Shown: in pieces, positions 33,642 to 42,143 of the stretch | How the letters are laid out: each line of letters opens with the position of its first letter | Numbering within the stretch: the stretch's first letter is position 1 | DNA from: UBA1479 sp040216635 | GTDB taxonomy: Bacteria; Pseudomonadota; Alphaproteobacteria; Rhodospirillales; Casp-alpha2 | Direction of reading: 5' to 3' | NCBI GenBank assembly: GCA_040216635.1 | Contig: JAVJOU010000016.1 | Location: 62,001-126,000 of the forward strand | Length of the DNA: 64,000 nt | Notes under the pieces: model-generated | Seen by the model: only the letters and a program-made list of their open reading frames with translations | Databases searched by the model: none | Told to the model about the DNA's origin: nothing | Translations under genes and position numbers: made by a program

Positions 33642-34205
33642 TTACTCCGCCGCCGCCAGATCGGCGTTGTAGCGGTCGAACAGAGCCATGTTGCGCGGCA
33701 CGTCATAGGGGCGTTCGGTCAGGCCCTGGGCTTCCCATTCGCTGCGCGGTTCCTCGAAGAAATTACCGCCGTAGACATGCAGGGCACCGGTCATCCGGTC
33801 CAGCGGGTTGGTCACGGAATGCACGATGTCCTTGCCCAGCGGCGCCACGTCGCCCGGGCGCATGGCCTTGGCGCCGGCGGCCTCGATCCGGCTATGGCCG
33901 GGTTCGCCCTCGACCTTCTTCCAGAACACATTGTCCTCGGCCCCCGTATACAGGCCGATGACCGCCCACATGTTGTGATTGTGCGGCAGCAGGGTCATGT
34001 AGGGCCCCCAGACGAGGTTGAGAATCGTCAGTTCGTCGGACACGTAAATCTTGTCCGGCCCCGCCTTGGTCGGCTCGCCCAGACCGCGCAGCAGGTCGGC
34101 CGGGTCGCTGCAGGCGCGTTCCACCAGTTCCTTCACCGCCAAATGGCTGTCGGTCTCTTTGATGGCTGCGAGACAATCCTGGGTGAAACGGTCACGGTCG
34201 AACAT
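33642..34205 (-). CDS. Cysteine-dioxygenase-like cupin (thiol dioxygenase family)
   Basis: 187 residues. The cupin metal motif HNHNMWAVIGLYTGAEDN and the second half motif (GDVAPLGKDIVHSVTNPLDRMTGALHVYGGNFFE) are of the COG5553 type, double-stranded beta-helix proteins related to cysteine and 3-mercaptopropionate dioxygenases. Thiol dioxygenases turn thiols into sulfinates. Near the sulfopyruvate genes this could feed a C3 sulfinate/sulfonate route, but this is an inference. It is convergent with the GntR gene. Confidence 0.65.
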   Translation of the reverse strand: MFDRDRFTQDCLAAIKETDSHLAVKELVERACSDPADLLRGLGEPTKAGPDKIYVSDELTILNLVWGPYMTLLPHNHNMWAVIGLYTGAEDNVFWKKVEGEPGHSRIEAAGAKAMRPGDVAPLGKDIVHSVTNPLDRMTGALHVYGGNFFEEPRSEWEAQGLTERPYDVPRNMALFDRYNADLAAAE

Positions 34206-35110
34206 GGTCGGGCTCCTGGGCTGTTAAGTGCGGGGGCAATTCTCCGCCGTCATGGTGTACATTTGAGCTACCACCCCGCCCACCACAGGGCAAGCGCCAT
34301 TCGTTTCAACCGGCGGGGGCCCCTGCCGAATGTATGAAGAATCTTCATCTCCTTGATGCCGGTTTCCGGTATGGGCGGCAGCGGCATCACATCCTCTTTT
34401 TGCCACGTCAAACGCCTGATTTCCGGGCTTTCTTTAATCCGCACATTGTGCGTATTTTGTGATTTTGCGGGGATTTCCGGACTTCGCAGGCGCAAGATAT
34501 CCACATCTCTGAGTTTCAGGCGATTTGACCCGAATTTCCCGATCCGCCGCAAAAATTCTGCGATTGAAGCTGCAAGCCGGCGGGCATTCGGTCGCTTGTG
34601 TGAATTCCTGTAAAGAACGTGCCTTCTGTTCTTTCACATACCCGCAAACTTCACATCGACCTACCACGCCCGCCAATGCCTAGCGATCCGGTTTCCGGGA
34701 GCGCCGGCCTGAGTTCCATGATATGCAATCGAAACGCCCGGCACACAACGGTTTCAGACTTGGAACGGTCAAACTGTCACTAAGGGAATCCCTATCGGCG
34801 GATGATTTTCAAATATGCAGCGCAGACCGGGGCGGCGTTTGCACTCGCCAGCCCATCGCGGCTAGATGCTCACCATCGTCCTAGCCATACCGCCATCGGA
34901 GTCCCGGCGTACACGCAGTTGTCGGCAATCATCGAAATGGGCGGCTATTCCTGCGATGACGGTGATGGTGACGATATCGGGAACTATCCCCAAAGTTATC
35001 CACACCCCGGGTCAATTCCACCAATTCAGGCCAATTCGACGGTTCTGTGGAAATACGACGGGGTTGGCACACACGCAACGGACACCGCCTATGAGCCAGA
35101 GACCCGCCGC
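34206..35110. other. Long gene-free region (about 905 bases)
   Basis: No open frame here has convincing codon use or a recognisable product, though several of 60-120 codons exist on both strands. Visible features are a palindrome CGCACA-t-TGTGCG at 34440-34452 and one TTATCCACA match to the DnaA box at 34996-35004. It could hold the long promoter region of the cupin gene (minus strand), a degraded gene, or small RNA genes. I see nothing else. Confidence 0.45.
34440..34452. promoter_or_regulatory. Short palindrome in the gap before the cupin gene
   Basis: CGCACA (34440-34445) and TGTGCG (34447-34452) are perfect arms with a 1-base spacer, 235 bases upstream of the thiol-dioxygenase-like cupin gene. 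It has the size of a regulator half-site pair, but the regulator is not identified and the distance is long. Confidence 0.3.
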
Positions 35111-35845
35111 CTAACGCCCGCCCGCGACGTTCAATACCGTGCCGGTGACGTATCCGGCCGCGTCGGTGCATAGCCAGAATACGCCTTCCGCCACTTCTTC
35201 CACCTTGCCGATCCGGCCCATGGGGATGTCGCTTTTTAGGGCTTCATCAAAGCGCTGGGCGATTCCGCCCTCGACCGCCATGTCCGTCAGCACATAGCCG
35301 GGGGCGACCGCATTGACCCGCACACCTTCCGCCGCGACCTCGCGGGCAAGGCCGTTGGTGAACACATCGATGGCACCCTTAAGCGCCGCATAATCGGCCC
35401 ATTGTCCGGCCCCACCCTTCTTGGTCGCGGTCGAGGAAATATTGACGATCACCCCGCCCCGGCCACCCACCGCGGTCGACATGCGCTTGACCGCTTCACG
35501 GCAGAACAGCACGGGGCCGATGAAGTTGATGCGCGTGACGTCTTCCAGGATTTCCCGCGTGACCTCAACCGCGCGGCGCCGGGGGCCCGACACGCCCGCG
35601 TTGTTGATCAGTGCGTCAAGCATGACGCCCTCGCCGTCGAGCTGTTCGAACAGGGCCAGGATGCTGTCCTCATCCCCGGAATCGCAGCGGACCGCCCGCG
35701 CCCCCGCATCCGTCGCGACCTTATGGGCGGCGGCCGCATTGGATACGAAGGTAAAGACGACCGACCAGCCGCGTTCAGCGAACAGCCGCACCATGGCCTC
35801 GCCGATGCCGCGGCTGCCGCCGGTGATGAGGACGGTCTTGCTCAT
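35111..35845 (-). CDS. Short-chain dehydrogenase/reductase
   Basis: 244 residues, classic SDR. The nucleotide site TGGSRGIGEAM is at the N-terminus, NNAGVSG and the catalytic Ser/Tyr/Lys are in NISSTATKKGGAGQWADYAALKGA, and the C-terminus has PGYVLTDMA and GTVLNVAGGR. The ATG at 35845 is preceded by AAAGGGA. It lies 68 bases after the aldehyde dehydrogenase gene on the same strand, so both may act on one alcohol/aldehyde substrate. The substrate is unknown. Confidence 0.87.
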   Translation of the reverse strand: MSKTVLITGGSRGIGEAMVRLFAERGWSVVFTFVSNAAAAHKVATDAGARAVRCDSGDEDSILALFEQLDGEGVMLDALINNAGVSGPRRRAVEVTREILEDVTRINFIGPVLFCREAVKRMSTAVGGRGGVIVNISSTATKKGGAGQWADYAALKGAIDVFTNGLAREVAAEGVRVNAVAPGYVLTDMAVEGGIAQRFDEALKSDIPMGRIGKVEEVAEGVFWLCTDAAGYVTGTVLNVAGGR

Positions 35846-35913
35846 GAATGGGTCCCTTTTGTTTGCGCAAATGCGTCGTCGCGCCGGCTTTCGCCGGCAC
35901 CCGGGGTTTGCAA

Positions 35914-37395
35914 CTACCGCATCACGAACGGATTGGGGACTTCCGTCGCCATGGAAATCCACACCGACTTGGTTTGCAGGTATTCATCGATGGCTGCCTG
36001 CCCGCTTTCCCGGCCCAGGCCCGATTGCTTATACCCGCCGAAGGGCGACATGTAGCTGACGGCCCGGTAGGTGTTGACCCAGACCGTGCCGGCCTGCAGT
36101 TCCTGAGACATGATGAAGGCGCGGCGGATGCTTTCCGTCCACACCCCGGCGGCCAGGCCGTAGACCACGTCATTGCCGACGGCCAATGCTTCTTCTTCAT
36201 CCTCGAAGGGAATGACGGAAAGGACCGGGCCGAACACCTCTTCCTGGGCGATGCGCATCTGGTTGTTCACGCCGGTGAAGATGGTCGGCTCGACGAACCA
36301 GCCGTCACCGCATTCAGGCCGCGTCGCCTTGCCGCCACCCAATACGGCCTCGGCGCCTTCCCCTTTTGCAATGTCCATGTAGCCCAGGATTTTCTCGTAC
36401 TGGGGCGGCGTGGTGACCGGGCCGACCTGAGTGTCCGGATCCATGGGGTCGCCCATCTTGGCGGTCTTGGCCAGCGCCACCAGCTTGTCGACGAATTCGT
36501 TATGGATCGATTTCTGAACCAACAGGCGCGAGCCCGCGATACAGGTCTGTCCTGTGGCGGCGAAAATGCCCGAGATCACGCCCTTGACCGCGTTTTCCAC
36601 ATTGCAGTCGTCGAACACGATATTGGGCGACTTGCCGCCCAGTTCGAGAGATACCTTCTTGAACGACTGCGCCGCCGTGGAATAGACATGCTTGCCCGTG
36701 GCCGATCCGCCGGTAAACGCGATCTTGGCCACGTCCGGATGGTTGATCAGCGCTTCGCCCGCTTCCTTGCCGTAACCGGTCACGACGTTGACCACGCCGT
36801 CGGGGAAGCCTGCTTCCTTGAACAATTCGACGAATTCCAACGCCGACGCCGACGTGAATTCGGACGGCTTGATCACGGCGGTATTTCCGGCAGCCAGTGC
36901 CGGCGCCAATTTCCAGGCCGTGAGCATGGGCGGCGAATTCCACGGCGTGATCATGCCGACAACGCCAAGCGGTTCCTTGCGCGTAAAGTTGAAGGTATCC
37001 GGTTTGTCGATGGGGATGACCGCCCCCTCGATCTTGTCGGCCAGGCCGCCGAAGTAATGATACCACTGGGGCGCGTATTTGGTTTGCAGCCCCATTTCGG
37101 CGATCAGCTTGCCATTGTCCCGGACTTCCGTGGCCGCAAGGTCATCGGCCCGCTCCGCCATCAGATCGGCCAGCCGGCGCATCAGATGCCCGCGTTGGGT
37201 CGGTGTGGTCTTGCGCCATACGGGTGCGGCCGCCTTGGCGGCCTGGACAGCACGGTCGATATCTTCTGCGTTGCCGCGCGGAATTTCCGCCCAAGCCTTA
37301 CCCGTGTAAGGATTGGCGCTTTCGAACCATTCACCCGATGCCGGGTCGGCCTTCTTGCCGTCGATGGTCATTTGATAACGTTTGAGGGTCCCCAT
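35914..37395 (-). CDS. NAD(P)-dependent aldehyde dehydrogenase
   Basis: 493 residues. The catalytic Cys285 (FAATGQTCIAGSR) and Glu251 (SLELGGKSPNIVF) are present, with GMITPWNSPP, the nucleotide-binding FTGGSATGKHV, and EEVFGPVLSVIPF near the end. Such enzymes oxidise a wide range of aldehydes. In this context a sulfonated aldehyde, such as sulfoacetaldehyde from sulfopyruvate decarboxylase, is an attractive but unproven substrate. It sits upstream of an SDR on the same strand. Confidence 0.88.
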   Translation of the reverse strand: MGTLKRYQMTIDGKKADPASGEWFESANPYTGKAWAEIPRGNAEDIDRAVQAAKAAAPVWRKTTPTQRGHLMRRLADLMAERADDLAATEVRDNGKLIAEMGLQTKYAPQWYHYFGGLADKIEGAVIPIDKPDTFNFTRKEPLGVVGMITPWNSPPMLTAWKLAPALAAGNTAVIKPSEFTSASALEFVELFKEAGFPDGVVNVVTGYGKEAGEALINHPDVAKIAFTGGSATGKHVYSTAAQSFKKVSLELGGKSPNIVFDDCNVENAVKGVISGIFAATGQTCIAGSRLLVQKSIHNEFVDKLVALAKTAKMGDPMDPDTQVGPVTTPPQYEKILGYMDIAKGEGAEAVLGGGKATRPECGDGWFVEPTIFTGVNNQMRIAQEEVFGPVLSVIPFEDEEEALAVGNDVVYGLAAGVWTESIRRAFIMSQELQAGTVWVNTYRAVSYMSPFGGYKQSGLGRESGQAAIDEYLQTKSVWISMATEVPNPFVMR

Positions 37396-37522
37396 AGTCG
37401 TCTCCTGCTAGATCGAATTTGCAGCGATCCTATCAGGCAGGAAGCAAAATCCAATAGGGCCAACATCGGCTGCGTGGCCGCGCCACGAAATCGGTCACGG
37501 GACGCACCGGGGAAATGAAGGC

Positions 37523-38578
37523 CTAACAGGCGATTTTAAGGGGTTTGGGTTCCTGTGCGGCGATGCGTGATGGCGGAATCTCCAGGATGACCCGAAAACC
37601 ACAACCGACACCGGACTTGATCGTGAAATCGCATCCATGTGCTTCGGCGATCTTCTTGACGATCCACAGGCCCAAACCGGCACTGTCGGTATAGGTATCC
37701 GGGTTATCGTTCATCCGTGCATATCTTTCCGCCGCATTCGCCAAACGGTTGGTCGTCAGACCGACCCCGTTGTCATAGACCGTCAAATACACGGAACTTC
37801 CCGGCCCCGGGCAGAGCACATGAATGCCGATATCGGCGTCTTTTCCGGCATACTTCATCGCGTTCGTCAAAAGGTTGGTGACATAGCGGCGGAACAAGGT
37901 CTGATCGAAAACAACGTCTACCGACGGAACATTACCCGAAACAGAAACCGTCTGATTTCCGCCCTGCCAGCCGGAGATCAACTTGCTGCAGAACTGCAAT
38001 TCGTTCATCAGATCAAGGCGCTCTTCGCGAAGGATCAATTGGTCTTCGGATTTGAGCCGGGAAATATCCAGAATTTGCGAGATGGTCAGGTCGAGCATGT
38101 ATGACGCCCGATTGATGTCTTCGGCGTATTCGGCATATTTCGCATGCCCCATGGGACCAAAGGCCTCAGCCCGCATCATTTCGGAAAATCCCATGATGCT
38201 GTTGACCGGGGTTTTCAGGTCATGGCTCATGGCCGCGAAAAACCCGTCGCGGGCGGCCAATGCCTCGCGCAATTCGTATTCAACCTCCAAACGGTTTTGG
38301 TTCTCCGCCTTCAGCTGAGCGATCAGATTCTGGTTTATGCGGACCTGCCCGAACAACAAAGCAAACACATAAATCACCAGTGAAACGGCGATCACCGGCA
38401 CTTCGTCCAGTTCCCAATTTTCATGGGCACCGGCAAACTGGTGCCACTGTTCCATCGGATCCAGGTCGGCGGCCAACAGGTGGGTCAGAATCACCACCAG
38501 GATACCGCCGACAACGGCGAGAATACGGTTATTGGTTTTGACTTGCATATGAACAACGCTGCCCATTTTGGATGACAC
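37523..38578 (-). CDS. Membrane-bound sensor histidine kinase
   Basis: 351 residues from a GTG at 38578 (ATGs at 38566 and 38548 are alternatives). Two hydrophobic helices (ILAVVGGILVVILTHLLAA, VPVIAVSLVIYVFALLF) frame a short periplasmic loop. A coiled coil leads to the phospho-acceptor His119 (AAMSHDLKTPVNSIMGF) and then the ATPase domain (NLLTNAMKYA, DNGVGL, GLGLWIVKKIAEAHG). No response regulator is adjacent, so it is an orphan; the signal is unknown. Confidence 0.88.
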   Translation of the reverse strand: MSSKMGSVVHMQVKTNNRILAVVGGILVVILTHLLAADLDPMEQWHQFAGAHENWELDEVPVIAVSLVIYVFALLFGQVRINQNLIAQLKAENQNRLEVEYELREALAARDGFFAAMSHDLKTPVNSIMGFSEMMRAEAFGPMGHAKYAEYAEDINRASYMLDLTISQILDISRLKSEDQLILREERLDLMNELQFCSKLISGWQGGNQTVSVSGNVPSVDVVFDQTLFRRYVTNLLTNAMKYAGKDADIGIHVLCPGPGSSVYLTVYDNGVGLTTNRLANAAERYARMNDNPDTYTDSAGLGLWIVKKIAEAHGCDFTIKSGVGCGFRVILEIPPSRIAAQEPKPLKIAC

Positions 38579-38671
38579 AATGCCATGAACGCATACCGCG
38601 CGTTCGGCAGGTCACACAAAGCAACTTGCATGCCAGGAGAACTCTAAATGGGCGGGGCCTGTACTTAAGGC

Positions 38672-39088
38672 TTAGACCATTGCCGAAAGGACATCCTCTT
38701 TCGTCGCGAATTCGTGGGTCAGACAGTAGGTCTTGGCGATGACCTTCCATTCGCCGTCGATGCGAATGCAGGCCAAAAGGTCCGTGAAGTCGCGCTTTCC
38801 GACCAGAACCTCGACCTTCACATTGGCCGTATCCGGCCCGGCGAAATCGATGGAGACGATACGTTCCTTGCGGGGAAATCCAGCGGCTTCGGGGGCACCG
38901 CGGCTTTTCACCACTTCTTCGAATTCAGCCATGGTCAGGTGTATGCGCTCGCCGCCCACGTCGGCCGCGTTCATGCGCGCGTCCGGGTGGAACGCTTTCT
39001 TGAACAGAAGGTCCAGATCGCCCTTATAGAGCCCGTCAAGATAGGCCTGGATGCAGGCCGTCACGCCTTCGATGTCGCTACCGCTCAT
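38672..39088 (-). CDS. SnoaL/NTF2-like family protein
   Basis: 138 residues. A small alpha-beta cone fold: CIQAYLDGLYKGDLDLLFKKAFHPDARMN, then KVEVLVGKRDFTDLLACIRIDGEWKVIAKTYCL. Many relatives are catalytic (for example ketosteroid isomerase types) and others are ligand-binding. It follows the second TPP-enzyme pair on the same strand after 106 bases that hold a dispersed palindromic repeat. Function not known. Confidence 0.7.
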   Translation of the reverse strand: MSGSDIEGVTACIQAYLDGLYKGDLDLLFKKAFHPDARMNAADVGGERIHLTMAEFEEVVKSRGAPEAAGFPRKERIVSIDFAGPDTANVKVEVLVGKRDFTDLLACIRIDGEWKVIAKTYCLTHEFATKEDVLSAMV

Positions 39089-39114
39089 GCCTGAACCTTT
39101 CACATTCAAATTTT

Positions 39115-39174
39115 CTCCCCCGCGAAGGCAGGGGACCAAAAGCACATTCTGGATTCCCGCTTACGCGGGAATAA
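39115..39174. repeat. Dispersed palindromic repeat (CCCGCGAAGGCGGG type), copy B
   Basis: It has the same layout as the element at 29155-29214: CCCCGCGAAGGCAGGGG followed by GGATTCCCGCTTACGCGGGAA. The stems have scattered mismatches. It lies between the second TPP enzyme pair and the NTF2-like gene, partly overlapping an in-frame extension of the latter, which is a reason to prefer that gene's ATG at 39088. Confidence 0.55.
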
Positions 39175-39194
39175 GTGTTAAAAACAACGACAAC

Positions 39195-39803
39195 CTAAAG
39201 CAGGCTGTCCGGCCCCAACAGCTTTTCCCGGAAGCGGTTCTTCAGATGCACGCCGTCCTTGGTCGGCAGGATAAAGGGCAGGTTCTCGGTCTTGACCTTG
39301 ATATCGACGAACACCGGGCCCTTGGCTTCCTTGATAATGGGAAGGATCGTTTGTAATTCAGCCTCGGTCTTGACCTGTTCCGCCACCGGGAAACCGCAGG
39401 CCTTGGCCACGGCAACCAGGTCGACAGGCCCCGCAGTATGGGTCGCCTGCATGCCCGTCTCACCGTAACGTTCGTTGTCGAACACCACGATGGCGAGGTT
39501 CTCGACGCCCTGGGCGGCAATAGTCGCGAACGATCCCATGGCCATCAGCATCTCGCCGTCACCGGTCATGACCATGACGCGTTTTTCGGGCTGAGCCACG
39601 GCAAGGCCAAGGCCCATGGTGGCGGCCCCGCCCATCGCCCCCCACAAGGGGAAGGTCAGCGGATGATCACCGGCAGCCGTCGCATCCCAGTTGGGCGAAC
39701 CCAGGCCGGTCACAACCAGGAAGTCGTCATCCCGGTCGACCAGCAGGGTCTTGGCAACCTCGCGGCGGAGGAGTTCGTAATTGTCGGCGCGTTGTACGTC
39801 CAT
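39195..39803 (-). CDS. TPP-dependent decarboxylase, beta-like subunit, second copy
   Basis: 202 residues. The TPP-binding region is MTGDGEMLMAMGSFATIAAQGVENLAIVVFDNERYGETG, and the fold signature LTFPLWGAMGGAATMGLGLAVAQ precedes it. It resembles the ComE-type half of sulfopyruvate/phosphonopyruvate decarboxylases but differs clearly from the comE product in this window (GDGE and FDNERYG instead of GDGS and IDNGSYG). The ATG at 39803 follows GGGGAG. The substrate is unknown; another 3-carbon 2-oxo acid is likely. Confidence 0.75.
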   Translation of the reverse strand: MDVQRADNYELLRREVAKTLLVDRDDDFLVVTGLGSPNWDATAAGDHPLTFPLWGAMGGAATMGLGLAVAQPEKRVMVMTGDGEMLMAMGSFATIAAQGVENLAIVVFDNERYGETGMQATHTAGPVDLVAVAKACGFPVAEQVKTEAELQTILPIIKEAKGPVFVDIKVKTENLPFILPTKDGVHLKNRFREKLLGPDSLL

Positions 39804-39819
39804 GTCTTTTCTCCCCACC

Positions 39820-40341
39820 CTATTTGCCAAAGGTCTTCACAGGCATGAGCTTCTGATTCAAAAGCACCGCCGACATATCGGGCCAGCCGTAAGCATGTTC
39901 GCCGGCCGATCGCACGGTCTCGCCGACCGCGTCCGGATCATCGACCTCGGTCACCGCGACGCCCATGGCTTCCAAGGTCGGACGGGTGCCTTCGCCCATG
40001 GGCTTCTGCCAGGGATTGAATTCGCGCCATTGGGCCCGCATGGATACGATCATGAACAGCGGAAAACGGCAGGTGTTCGACAGCGACAGCATGTTGATGC
40101 AGTTGCCCACGCCCGAGGACTGGATCAGCATCACGGCCCGCTCACCGCCCAGCCAGGCGCCGGCGGCAAGGGACACACCCTCTTCTTCCGTCGTCAGCGG
40201 GATGCAACGCATGGCATTGTCGGCTTCGCACATCTTCAGAAGGCGGGCATGTCCGGCGTCGGGCACATAGGCGACCTGACGCACGTCCAGATCCTTGAGG
40301 ACGTCGTAGATATCCGGCGCCCAGGCATAATTCTCGGTCAT
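39820..40341 (-). CDS. TPP-dependent decarboxylase, alpha-like subunit, second copy
   Basis: 173 residues, the pyrimidine-binding half: QVAYVPDAGHARLLKMCEADNAMRCIPLTTEEEGVSLAAGAWLGGERAVMLIQSSGVGN. It pairs with the beta-like gene 16 bases downstream and parallels comD in length and pattern (EEEGVSLAAGA against EDEGMGLCAGA). Whether the two pairs share a substrate is not clear. The gene lies 106 bases after the TctA gene on the same strand, which suggests that the imported acid is related to the reaction. Confidence 0.75.
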   Translation of the reverse strand: MTENYAWAPDIYDVLKDLDVRQVAYVPDAGHARLLKMCEADNAMRCIPLTTEEEGVSLAAGAWLGGERAVMLIQSSGVGNCINMLSLSNTCRFPLFMIVSMRAQWREFNPWQKPMGEGTRPTLEAMGVAVTEVDDPDAVGETVRSAGEHAYGWPDMSAVLLNQKLMPVKTFGK

Positions 40342-40447
40342 GGTTCGGCTTTTCGTCCGTTGAGAGGTTATCGACTTTAAAAACGATGCATGCCGCCGCC
40401 AAATGAATTTATATGGCGGGCCTGTTGAGGATTCCTATGGCTTGGCT

Positions 40448-42127
40448 TCAGCCTTCCTTGATTTCGTGACCGTCATAGGCGTCAAGCGCCCATCCCGATT
40501 TCCAGCGTTTGTAGAGCACCCAGACACCGCCGGCGACCACGACACAGGCAATCACCGGGCGTGGGATACCGCCCATCATGAACAGCGGCACCGACATGGC
40601 GAAGCAGGCCACGGGCAGATAGAACAGCGTCCACTTCTTCTTGCTACGCTGCGCCTGGAACCAGGGGAACGCGGCCGAAAACAGAGCGATGATCAGGAAG
40701 AACAGCGACCACGGCCGGGTCAGGAAGTGGGTCAAATCCGTATCGATGGCCATGGCACGGGCAAGGTTCAGTTCCGCGATATTGCCCAGCACGACGCCCA
40801 GGATCATCGGCGCCAGGGGGAACCCGAAATGGCGCATCAGGAAACCCAGGATGCCGAACCACAACAGCGTCCACAGATCGTGGTCGACATTGTTCAAGGC
40901 GAACACGCCGATCCCGCAAAACCCCAAAATCACCCCGGCCAGCACATACATACGCACCCGCGTGACCAGCACGAACACCCGCAGCATGCCCGATTGCAGC
41001 AGCAACATGATGCAGGTCGCCAGGAAGAAGGCGATGAAGATCGAATAAGCCAGCACGGGCTGTTCGGAAATGAAGGTCGGGCTCGGCACCACGTCGTGGA
41101 TCAGAAGCGCACCCAGCATGACCGCCGCCGTCACGTCGCCGGGAATGCCCAGCGCCATCATGGTGATCAGCGCCCCGCCTTCAACCGCGTTGTTGGAGCT
41201 TTCCGGCGCCATGATGCCCTCGGGCGTGCCGGTGCCGAATTTTTCCGGCTTCTTCGATGCCTTCTTGGCCTGATCATAGGCCAGGATGTTGGCGACCGAT
41301 CCGCCCGCCCCCGGCAGGATGCCGGTGAAGGTGCCGATCAGGGCGGAACGTATGATCACGACCCAGTTCTTGAAGATCACCTTAAGCGCTTCGATGTGTT
41401 CGATGCGCGCCTTGATTGTGCCTTTCTCGGACAACGAGGTCCGGGCGCTTTTCGGGTCGCGCACATCGTTCAGCAACTGAGAGAAAGCGAACAGGCCGAT
41501 CAGAACGGCGATAAAATCGAAACCGGACAGCAGAATTTCCGATCCGAAATCGAACCGCGCCATGCCGACGGCTTCGTCTTCGCCGACGGTTCGGACAAGC
41601 AGCCCCAACGCCCCCGCGATCAGGCCCTTGACGATATCCTTGCCGGCAAGACTAGCGGTAATGGTCAGCGCGAACATGACCAGCATGAAGTAATCCCAGG
41701 GCTGGAACTCCAGCCCCACACGCGCCAGTTGCGGCGCCAAAGTTACCAGCAGAACGGCGCTGATCATCCCGCCGAAGAACGACGACCACACGCCCAGGCC
41801 CAGCGCAAGGCCCGGCTTGCCCTTTCTGGCCATGGGAAAGCCGTCGAAGGTTGTCGCCACGGATGACGGCGTGCCGGGAATGCCGGTGAGAATCCCCGCC
41901 ATCAGGCCGCCCGACAACCCGCCGACCAGAACACTGACCATGGTGGCAAGGCCTTGTTCCGGCGGCATGGAAAAGGTAAACGGCAGCGTCAGCACCACCG
42001 CCATGGCGATGGTGAAGCCGGGGATGGCGCCAGCGATCAGTCCGCCGGCGACGCCAACGAACATAAGAATGATTGTCTTGATATGCAGGATATGGCCGAA
42101 GGCGTCGGCGACATTTTCCAAAATCAT
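40448..42127 (-). CDS. tctA: Tripartite tricarboxylate transporter, large membrane subunit (TctA)
   Basis: 559 residues, hydrophobic throughout. The TctA signatures are GLIAGAIPGFTIAMAVVLTLPFTF near the N-terminus and the repeat-like GILPGAGGSVANILAYDQAKKASKKPEKFGTGTPEGIMAPESSNNAVEGGALITMMALGIPG. About 50 residues longer than the usual TctA, with an additional C-terminal hydrophobic tail (WTLFYLPVACFAMSVPLFMMGG). TTT systems take up carboxylates; the SlcHFG system of sulfolactate users is of this class, which fits the surrounding genes. Confidence 0.93.
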   Translation of the reverse strand: MILENVADAFGHILHIKTIILMFVGVAGGLIAGAIPGFTIAMAVVLTLPFTFSMPPEQGLATMVSVLVGGLSGGLMAGILTGIPGTPSSVATTFDGFPMARKGKPGLALGLGVWSSFFGGMISAVLLVTLAPQLARVGLEFQPWDYFMLVMFALTITASLAGKDIVKGLIAGALGLLVRTVGEDEAVGMARFDFGSEILLSGFDFIAVLIGLFAFSQLLNDVRDPKSARTSLSEKGTIKARIEHIEALKVIFKNWVVIIRSALIGTFTGILPGAGGSVANILAYDQAKKASKKPEKFGTGTPEGIMAPESSNNAVEGGALITMMALGIPGDVTAAVMLGALLIHDVVPSPTFISEQPVLAYSIFIAFFLATCIMLLLQSGMLRVFVLVTRVRMYVLAGVILGFCGIGVFALNNVDHDLWTLLWFGILGFLMRHFGFPLAPMILGVVLGNIAELNLARAMAIDTDLTHFLTRPWSLFFLIIALFSAAFPWFQAQRSKKKWTLFYLPVACFAMSVPLFMMGGIPRPVIACVVVAGGVWVLYKRWKSGWALDAYDGHEIKEG

Positions 42128-42143
42128 GTGCTGTCCCCGTCCC

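Noticed and set aside
34996..35004. DnaA-box word TTATCCACA as a replication-origin signal
   Set aside because: A single box with no cluster, no dnaA, parAB, hemE or gidA nearby; one match is expected by chance at this scale.
34802..35173. 123-codon plus-strand open frame in the long gap
   Set aside because: No recognisable product, no clear ribosome site, and it runs into the 3' end of the SDR gene on the other strand.
35848..37518. 556-codon plus-strand open frame
   Set aside because: Antisense to the aldehyde dehydrogenase (Cys285, Glu251 present); composition is arginine- and histidine-rich as expected for a shadow.
40403..41866. 487-codon plus-strand open frame
   Set aside because: Antisense shadow of the TctA gene, again charged and without a domain.
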